From assembly GCA_002104895.1 (NCBI GenBank), contig MCFG01000371.1, positions 1 to 64,000 of the forward strand: DNA of 64,000 nt, given 5' to 3'. This document shows, one piece after another, positions 55,614 through 64,000 of the stretch; position 1 is the first letter of the stretch, and each line of letters begins with the position of its first letter. The position numbers were made by a program, and so were the translations under genes. A model generated the notes under the pieces. It ran no database searches and was not told the DNA's origin. It worked only from the letters and a program-made list of their open reading frames with translations. The stretch is from Anaeromyces robustus. Taxonomy: Eukaryota > Neocallimastigomycota > Neocallimastigomycetes > Neocallimastigales > Neocallimastigaceae.

Positions 55614-58600
55614 TAATTAATAATTATCATAATGATAATAAGATAAATAATAAAAAAAATTATAATATTAATATATATTATTGTATTATTGTTTTATAAT
55701 TGTTTTTAATATGATATTAAATACAATAATAATATATGGTAATAATATAATATAATAATATATATAGTTATTATTTTTTTTTATATTTTTATATTTATTA
55801 TACTAGTGTTAATAAGTATTTTTTATTTTTTTAAAGATTCATTTTTTTTAACATATTATTTAATATTTAATGTATGTAAATAATAAATCTATCAATTAAT
55901 AATTATTTAATGAATATTAAATAATTATATAATATTCATTAATAAATGTAAATGAATTTATAATAATATTTAAACGTTTAAAATCAAAAAAGGATATATA
56001 TAATAAGGATAAAAATTATTTATGAATTAATATAATTAATTATTGTATTGTCACAAAAAATAAAGCATTGGAAATTATGCATTTATGCATTATATTACTA
56101 TAAATAAATATATATAATGAGCATAAATAAAAGATTATCATATATATATTTTATATATTTATATTATATGGACAAATATTATTAATATTTTTTAGAAATG
56201 ATAAAAAGAAAATATAATATAATAAATAATTGATATAACATAATTAATTATTATAATATATATTTTATTATGACATGTACATTTTTTATATTTTTATTGT
56301 TACATAATAGAAAAAAAAAACAAAAAAACAAAAAAACAAAAAAAAAAAAAAACAAGAAAAAACAAAAAAAAAAAACAAAAAACAAAAAACAACTGATTAT
56401 TATTATTATTATAATATTATTTATTTTTATTTTTTATTTATATTGTATAGTATAGTTTTTTTTTTTTTTTTTTTATAGAAATTAATATATACTTTTATGT
56501 ATATGTAAAATATACTTTATATTATTTTTATTACTGTTTTATAAAAAAGTATATATTTAATGAATGTTCACCCGCTATGGAATGAAATAAAAGTTTTTAT
56601 TATTTTATTATTTGAAAAAATTTTTTTTGTTTATTGTTTTAATTGGTACAATTAATTCATAATCATTAATATATAAACAAAATATTTTTAATTTATAAAT
56701 AATAAAATAAATTATGTAATTTTTTTTTCCAATTAAATATTATATAAAAATATTTTTATAAGTTTAAGTAATTCAGTTTAAATTTATACATATATATATA
56801 TTTTATGTTTTATTTTATTTTTCAAATTAAAACAGTTAAACTAAAAAAAAAAAATTATAAACTTTTATGAAAAAACCTTCATAATTTTTTAATATTTAAA
56901 TGAATTACAACAACAACAATGCATATATATATGAGTTTTATATCAATCAATACAACTTAATAAACAATTATTAATTTTTATTTAATTATTAAAAAATAAC
57001 AATTATTATAAGTAATGAACAAAATATATTATTATACATTTATCTATAAAAAAAAATAAAAAAATTTAAAATTTTATTAATCTAAGAATAAATAGAATAA
57101 AATGTTTTTTTTTTATATGATCATTTTTTTTTATTAATTAAAAAATTAATTAATTTGACATATTTGACGATAAAAGGGCTTAAAATTGAAATTGTAATAT
57201 AATATATATATAAACTTTCATTAAAACTAATTTGATACTATCAAAATATAATTCAAAAGAGAAAAAGAAAAAAAAAATAATTGTGATAAATTAAATTAAA
57301 TAATCTAATTATTAGTAATTAATAATAGAAAGTTAAAATTTCTAATTTCATACTTTTTTCTATTTCAAAAAAGATACGATAATTAATTATAATTAATCAT
57401 GATAAATATTATTAATGAATTATATTATATCTTTAGTTATTTTTTCATATATTTATATTTTATTAGAATAAATATATATAATGCAAAAAATATTTTATAT
57501 AATAATTATTATTTTATTTTATATATAATATAATTAATTTGCTGCTTTTTATGTTTTATAAATCCCTTTTTCTATAATAAAAAAATATAATATTTTTAAA
57601 TATCGATAAAAAAATATAAAATGGTTATTCTTTGTATATTAAATAAAATTAATTATTATTATTTATAATTATTAATTTTTTTTTTTTTTGGCCTGGAACA
57701 TTATTTTAAATATTAATTTAAACAAAATTAATATTTTAAAATTAAAAATTAATATTTAATAAGATGACTACAATAAATAAATTAATAATTTAAATTATTT
57801 ATTTTCTATTTTCTGTTTTCCAAAATTTTCTATTTTTTTTTTTTATTTATATTATTTATATTTATCATATTTATCTAAAATTATTTTTATTATTTTTTTT
57901 TTGTGTTTATTTATTTCCATTTTTTTTTTTTTGTATTACAAATTGTATTAGTATTTATCTATATTATAACAAAATTATTTTTTATATTTTTACACTGTAG
58001 TAATTGATAATAAATAATTATAAATTATATAAAAACAAAACTTTTTGTATATAAATTCATATATAATAATTAATATATTTAATGTACACTTTAATTATAA
58101 TTATGTAATAAAATATAAAATATATAATAAATGATACATTTAAAAAAAAAAAAAAAAAATTAGTTTATATATAAAAAATATTTTTTGTGGTATGTAACTT
58201 TAATTATTAAGAATTTTCTATACATTTTTTTTTGAAAAAAGTTACACAACCATTTATGTTAATAATTAATTATTCATTTTATTAAAATTTTAAAAAATAA
58301 TTTTTTCTTATTTTTTGTGTCTTTTATTTATTATTTGTTTTTTTTTTTTTAATTAATCTTATTATTTATTATATATTAGAATGTTTTTTTTTTTTCCTTT
58401 TAATTATAAGGATAATTTATTTTTTTTTGTTTTTTTTCTTCTATTTAAAAGGTAAAATAACGATAAAAAATAGTAATAACTGATTACATAAATGGAAAAA
58501 AATATAAAATTAAAAATAGTGATTTTATATTAACATTTTAAGTAATTAAAATATGTTAAATTTGTTTTTTCATATATAAATATTTATTAAATAAGGTATT

Positions 58601-59899
58601 TTTTTGATATATATATATATATATAAAGAGAGAGAGATAGAGAAAAAAAAAAAAGAAGCCAAAAAATATGAAAAAATATTTAACTATAATCAATCATTTA
58701 ATTACTAAATTATTATAGAGTAATTTTATTGTCATATGTTGATATATATATCTTTTTTTTTTTTCTTCCCTTTTTTTATACTGAATTATTTAATTATATT
58801 TTGTTTGAAATTATAGAACATTAACAAAAATTAATTATTATATGCCTATTTACTTAATATTTTACAAAAAAATAGTGGATTTATTTTATAAAACAATATT
58901 ATAAAAGATATTTTTTTTTAAGATTTAAATAAAAAATTTAATTATTGAAGATCGATATAAAAGATAATTAAAGGTATATAAATTTTTCAAAAAAATTTTT
59001 TTAAATTAATATTTTATTATTTATAAATTCATTAATAATTATTAGTTTTATTAGTTTAATATTTTTATTTGATTAATCATTAAATAAATATATTTATATT
59101 AATTATTAATTGATTAATCAATATAATCAATTAATATTTAATATAAATTTTTATACATTATCGATATATTTTATGTATATTTGCTTTTTTTCTTTTTTTT
59201 TTCCTATAATTTATACAATTTTATTTTTAAACGCAAGAGAATTGAAACAGAAATAACAAAAAATTATATAAACATAATATACTACTTACAGTTAGGTAGT
59301 AAAAATATTAATATATTTCACTTTTTTAACATAATATTAAAGTTTTTAAATAAACTGTTTACAAAATACAGATGATTTTGTAAATAAATTATTTCCAATA
59401 AATATAATAATATATTATGAATATAAATAATTAAATACTAGATATATTATTTTAATATATTTAATCAATATATAGATTGTATTATAATATATTCCATATT
59501 TCTATAAGAATTTTCAGATAAAACAAAAAAATCGAGGTAAATAACACCATCCGTTAATATTTTCATTATAGTAATGATATGTCAAGTTTTGTTTCTTTTC
59601 ATAAGTTTAAAGAAAATTATTGATATATATCTAACAAAAAAAAAAATAAAATTCTTGAAAATGATAAAAATGTTTCATTATTTTGTATTTTATTAATTGA
59701 AATATTATAATTAGTATTATTAATATTATCAAAATTATTAATATGATTATAATTACTTTTTTAAATTATTAACATTTTTAATCATAAGCATTTACAGCTA
59801 ATATTCATATTTTATAAAACACTTTTAAAAAAAAAATCTATTATATATTTTAATTATTAATATTTTATTATTATTTATTATTTGGATAATATGTAAAAT

Positions 59900-59937
<38 letters not shown>

Positions 59938-61261
59938 TTTGTAATTGTTAAAGTTATATAATTTTTTATTATATTTAATATTTATATTTTATTTGTATTA
60001 TTATATATGCTTATCATTTTATTTCATTTTATTTTGGTTTTAAATTTTTAATTTAATTAAACCATTTTTATCCATACTATAGAACCTTAATAATAATAAA
60101 ATTAAATTGAGAAATTTAATATAGCCTTTTTTTATTATTATTGTTTTCTTTTTTTTTTTTTTTTTTATTTTAAAGAAAAATAAAAATAAAAGTGTATAAA
60201 AAAAGAGCTTTTTTCTTCTTTTACATTTTATTTTCATATATTGTTATTTTATAATAATAAAATGTTATATATATAAAATAAGAAAAAAATATAAATAGAA
60301 AGACTTATTTATTTTAAATTTATATATATATTTTTATATTTTTTTCTTATATTATACATATTAGTTTATTTATTATATTGAATTTTTAAGAATAATTTTA
60401 TTAAAATATATTTTCTTTTCTTATTCATTTCGAAAAAAATATTTAATATAATCAATAAAATAATAAATAAAATAGAAACTTACTCTATAATTATTAAAAC
60501 ATTTATCTTAAAAAATAGAAATTACATACATACACACACAAAAAAAAAAAAAAAAATTAAAGATTTCATGAAGTAACATTTAAAACATTATATAAAAGTT
60601 TAATGATTATTTTAATTTTAGTAAATCTTATTAATTAAACTTTTATATTAATTATAAAGATTTCAAATAAAAATATAATAAAATATACGATTATTCAATA
60701 TAAATTATTGAATTAACATAAATTAAACAAAGAATATTTAAAGAAGAAAAAATAGAAAAAAAATAATATATAATAATAAAGAAAGAAAAAAAGAAAGAAA
60801 AGAAAAAATATTGTATAATAAAAGATAAAAATAAACAAAATAAAAAAAAGAAATAAATTAAGAAAGAAAGAGGAAAGAAAAGGTTAATTATATAATTTAC
60901 ACTTTATTATTAAACCTAAAACTTTCTTAAATAAGCCTTGCCGTAAATAAACTATTTGAAAAAATTATAGCTATTAAAATTCAATATAAAAATTTCTTTT
61001 ATTATTATTATAAATAATATTAAAGATAATAAAAGAAATGAAATTTTTAGTAATATATTATAAATAAAATAATAATATATTAAATAATATATAATAAATA
61101 TACATGATTAAAATATTTAATAAAATTAAAAATTAATAATTATATAGTAAGAATAGAAAAAATATAGAAATTTATATAATAATATTATTTAACAAGAACT
61201 ATAATAAAAGTAATAAATAAATAAATAAATAAATAAGTAAATAAATAAATAAATAAATAAG

Positions 61262-61292
<31 letters not shown>

Positions 61293-61293
61293 G

Positions 61294-61364
<71 letters not shown>

Positions 61365-61489
61365 ATGAATAAATAGATAATAAATATAATCATAATAGCC
61401 ATTATAATAGCAATAATAATAATAATAATAATAATTTATAATAAATAATAAATAATTATTCAATAATAAAATAATAATTATATATTAAT
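55614..61489. other. 5.9-kb gene-free AT-rich stretch
   Basis: No gene is supported. There are poly-A/poly-T tracts, A/C mixtures near 56310-56390, short AG runs (58627-58645) and a (TAAA)n array before the hexokinase gene. Open frames are short, hydrophobic and made of A/T codons. Confidence 0.6.
61212..61375. repeat. (TAAA)n microsatellite upstream of hexokinase
   Basis: About 40 TAAA units with a few TAAG variants, ending about 115 bp before the ATG. Confidence 0.95.
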
Positions 61490-63660
61490 ATGATTTCAGA
61501 AAAAATGGTCAAAAATATATTACAGGTATTTAAATCTAGTAAAATTAAAAATAAATATAGTGGTAAACGTATATCCAAACATTCTATTCAAGAAGAAAAG
61601 AAAAGACTGTATGCAGAAGAAGATATATTAAGTAAACTTGAAGATATATTTATTATAGGACCAGTAAAATTAAGACAAATTGTACATCATTTTCTTGAAG
61701 AGTTTAGAAAGGGTCTTGAATATGATGATTATTCTCTAGCTATGTTACCCTCTTTTGTTACTAAATTACCAACAGGTCAAGAATTAGGAAATTTTATATC
61801 TTTAGATTTAGGAGGTAAATATATATATATATATTTATATAAAATATTTATCGGGAAAAAGAATAATTAATTAATATTTATATAAAATAAGATAAAGAAT
61901 AATATTTTTAACTTGAAAAATTTAAATTTAATTTCATATAAAATGATTTATTTAAATGACTAGGTACAAATTTTAAAGTATGTAAAGTATATTTAGAAAA
62001 TCCATATCAAATAAGGGTTCAACAAAAAAAATTTTCTATTCCAGAAACTGCTAAAAATGCTGATGGTGAACGTTTATTTGATTTTATGGCGGATTCTGTA
62101 GAATCTTTTTTAAAAGATAGAAATATTAATAAAGAAAAAGAACAAGAACTCGGTTTTACCTTTTCTTTTCCTGTAAGACAAACAGGAATTAATTCAGGGG
62201 AACTTTATCTTTGGTCAAAAGAATTTAATTGTTCTAATACTAAAGGAAAAGATGTTGTTATGATGCTTAATGAAGCTTTTAAGAGAAATGTATATTTTTT
62301 ATATTTTATATAATTGATTATAGTTCATATAAATTAAGTTAGAGAGTTATATTATATAATAATAAATAGATATATGTATTTATTTATATGTATATATATG
62401 AAAAAAAAAAAAGATTAAAATATAATTTAGATTTCTAATTTATTTTTATTTAATCGTTATTAATTATTAATATATTTAATTTTACATATATATATATATA
62501 TAATTTATAATTACTATGATGATACTTTTATTTTTCTTATGATATTATTAATTTAAAGAAAATCAACATTAAAGTGAAAGCTTTAGTTAATGACACTGTT
62601 GGTATATTAATGGCTAGTGCTTATTCTGATCCACAAACATTCATTGGTGTAGTATTAGGTGAAGGAACTAATGCTGCTTATGTTGAAAAAATAGAAAATA
62701 TTGCAAAATGGAAAGGTCCTCAGCCTGAATCAGGAAAAATGATTATAAATACAGAATGGGGATCATTTGATGAAGAAAAATTAGTATTACCTATAAATAA
62801 ATTTGATGAATTACTGGATCAAAATTCATTAGATCCTGGTAAACATGTTTTTGAAAAAATGATATCAGGTTTTTATTTAGGAGAAATTGTAAGATTAACA
62901 TGTCTTTATTTAATTAACAAAAAATTATTATTTAAAGGACAATCAAGTATAATATTTAATAAACCTAATAGTTTTGATATACAATATCTTTCTCGTATTG
63001 AAAGGTAATTTATTTCTATTTTTTTTTTTTTTTAATATTTTATATGTCATATTTTATCTATTTTATCTTTTTTAATCTTTAACTTTAATTTTTCGATTTT
63101 AATTTTATAATTTTATAATTTTTTGATCATAATTATTTATATTATAATTAATATTTTTATAATTTTTTTTTTCATAATTATTTATATTATAATTAATATT
63201 TTTTTTTTATCATTACAATTGAATATATTATTTTTTTGATATTTACTTATTTATTTATTTATTTACTATATCATATATAATTATTTTTATTTTATATATT
63301 TATAGGGATTATTCTATTGAATTATCTGACACTAAATTGATTTTACAAGATTTATTATTAATACCCTCAACAACTTTAAGTGATCGTCGTATTGTTCGTA
63401 GAATAGTTGAATTAGTAGGAATTCGTTCAGCTAGATTGACAGCTTGTGGAGTTGTCGCACTTTTAAATCAAATGAATAAATTAGATGGTTGTACTGTAGC
63501 TGTAGATAATTTCATTAATGATTATCCTCATTTTATTAATAGAATGAGAGATGCTATTCATGAACTTTTAGGTTCTTTCTCTGAAAATGTTAATTTAATT
63601 CATACAAAAGATGGATCTTCTGTAGGTACAAGTATTATTGCTTCAATGGTGAATGAATAA
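61490..63660 (+). CDS. HXK: Hexokinase, four coding exons
   Basis: Phosphorylates glucose with ATP, the entry step of glycolysis. Exons 61490-61814, 61964-62289, 62559-63004 and 63306-63660 give 483 codons plus stop, a normal length for a single-unit eukaryotic hexokinase. Motifs: LPTGQELGNFISLDLGGTNF (phosphate-1 loop, about 96-112), LGFTFSFPVRQTGINSGELY (sugar-binding, about 164-185), VNDTVGILMASAY with the catalytic Asp at about 229, VVLGEGTNAAYVE (phosphate-2-type loop, about 248-260), INTEWGSF, and EKMISGFYLGEIVR. The loop reads GEGTN where most hexokinases have GTGTN or GTGSN. C-terminal part: GIRSARLTACGVVALL, GSSVGTSIIASMV. The start at 61490 is preferred (MISEKMVKN); ATG 61505 is an alternative. 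Splice donors GTAAAT, GTATAT and GTAATT. Confidence 0.95.
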
Positions 63661-64000
63661 TGAATAATAAAAATAAAAATAAAAGTTAAAGTTGAATAAA
63701 ATCTAATTAAAGAGAATTAAAAATAATAATGGTAATAATAATAATAAAAAGCAAATACAAAAAACTAATAACAAGATCAACAACAACAACAACAAAACAA
63801 AAAAAAAAAGTCAAAAACAAAATAAATTGTTGAATAACATTTAAAATAAAGCAAAAACAAAAATTAAAAAAACTAAACGAGCAAAGAAAGAAAAAAAGTA
63901 AAATAAACAATCATTAAAAATAATCTAAAAGGAAAACAACAAACAAACAAAGAAAAAAAGCAAAAGAATGAAAAAAAGAAAAAAACAAAAAAACAATAAA
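63661..64000. other. 3' flank of hexokinase, A-rich
   Basis: A-rich sequence with CAA/AAC units; the plus strand has almost no T-rich or coding character. No feature is recognised to the window end. Confidence 0.5.

Overview
The window looks like nuclear DNA of an anaerobic gut fungus (Neocallimastigomycota; genus not determined). Base composition is extremely A+T-rich, intergenic DNA is almost pure A/T with long homopolymers and tri-/tetranucleotide runs, and genes are short-exon fungal genes with small AT introns. The Cdc24-type exchange factor (calponin-like + DH + PH + PB1) is a fungal arrangement. An intronless, bacterial-looking acetyltransferase fits the many transferred genes known in this phylum.

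Region 1 (1-24281) is a nested cluster of LTR retrotransposons. A minus-strand element (D) enters from the left with its 5' LTR and the start of its gag. Chromovirus A (Ty3/Gypsy, 1705-16909) sits in an AAT-rich tract directly in front of a third element (C, 3' LTR near 21521-22214). A contains a minus-strand solo LTR (F, 2458-3172, target repeat GTTCT) in its leader and a complete chromovirus B (6861-14370, target repeat CATAG) inside its pol. LTR pairs are nearly identical (A) or identical by eye (B), so these insertions are young. A, B and D carry an 11-nt complementarity between the presumed transcript 5' end and the primer-binding site, as in Tf1/sushi self-priming elements. A and B share a co-varying leader RNA domain just before gag. 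The LTRs of A, B and F carry tRNA-like A-box/B-box modules near their start.

Region 2 (24282-34340): a GNAT acetyltransferase with a triple 15-bp repeat in its upstream region (plus strand), an unidentified four-helix membrane protein (minus) and a CDC24 orthologue (minus, four coding exons, first intron GC-AG).

Region 3 (34341-47825): 5.3 kb of gene-free AT DNA with TTTA/TTAG patchwork repeats, then VPS33 (minus, 13 coding exons, 687 aa). Its fourth intron has the signature of a U12-type AT-AC intron. A further 3.5 kb gene-free stretch follows.

Region 4 (47826-64000), all on the plus strand: LC8 dynein light chain (4 coding exons), a macro-domain protein (7 exons, the first coding exon only 7 nt), an Efm7/Nnt1-like protein methyltransferase (4 exons) and a hexokinase (4 exons). 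Exon models were built by hand from splice motifs, reading phase and family conservation; every model closes to a whole number of codons. The host genes form no obvious pathway: they cover polarity signalling, vacuolar fusion, dynein, ADP-ribose metabolism, translation-factor methylation and glycolysis.
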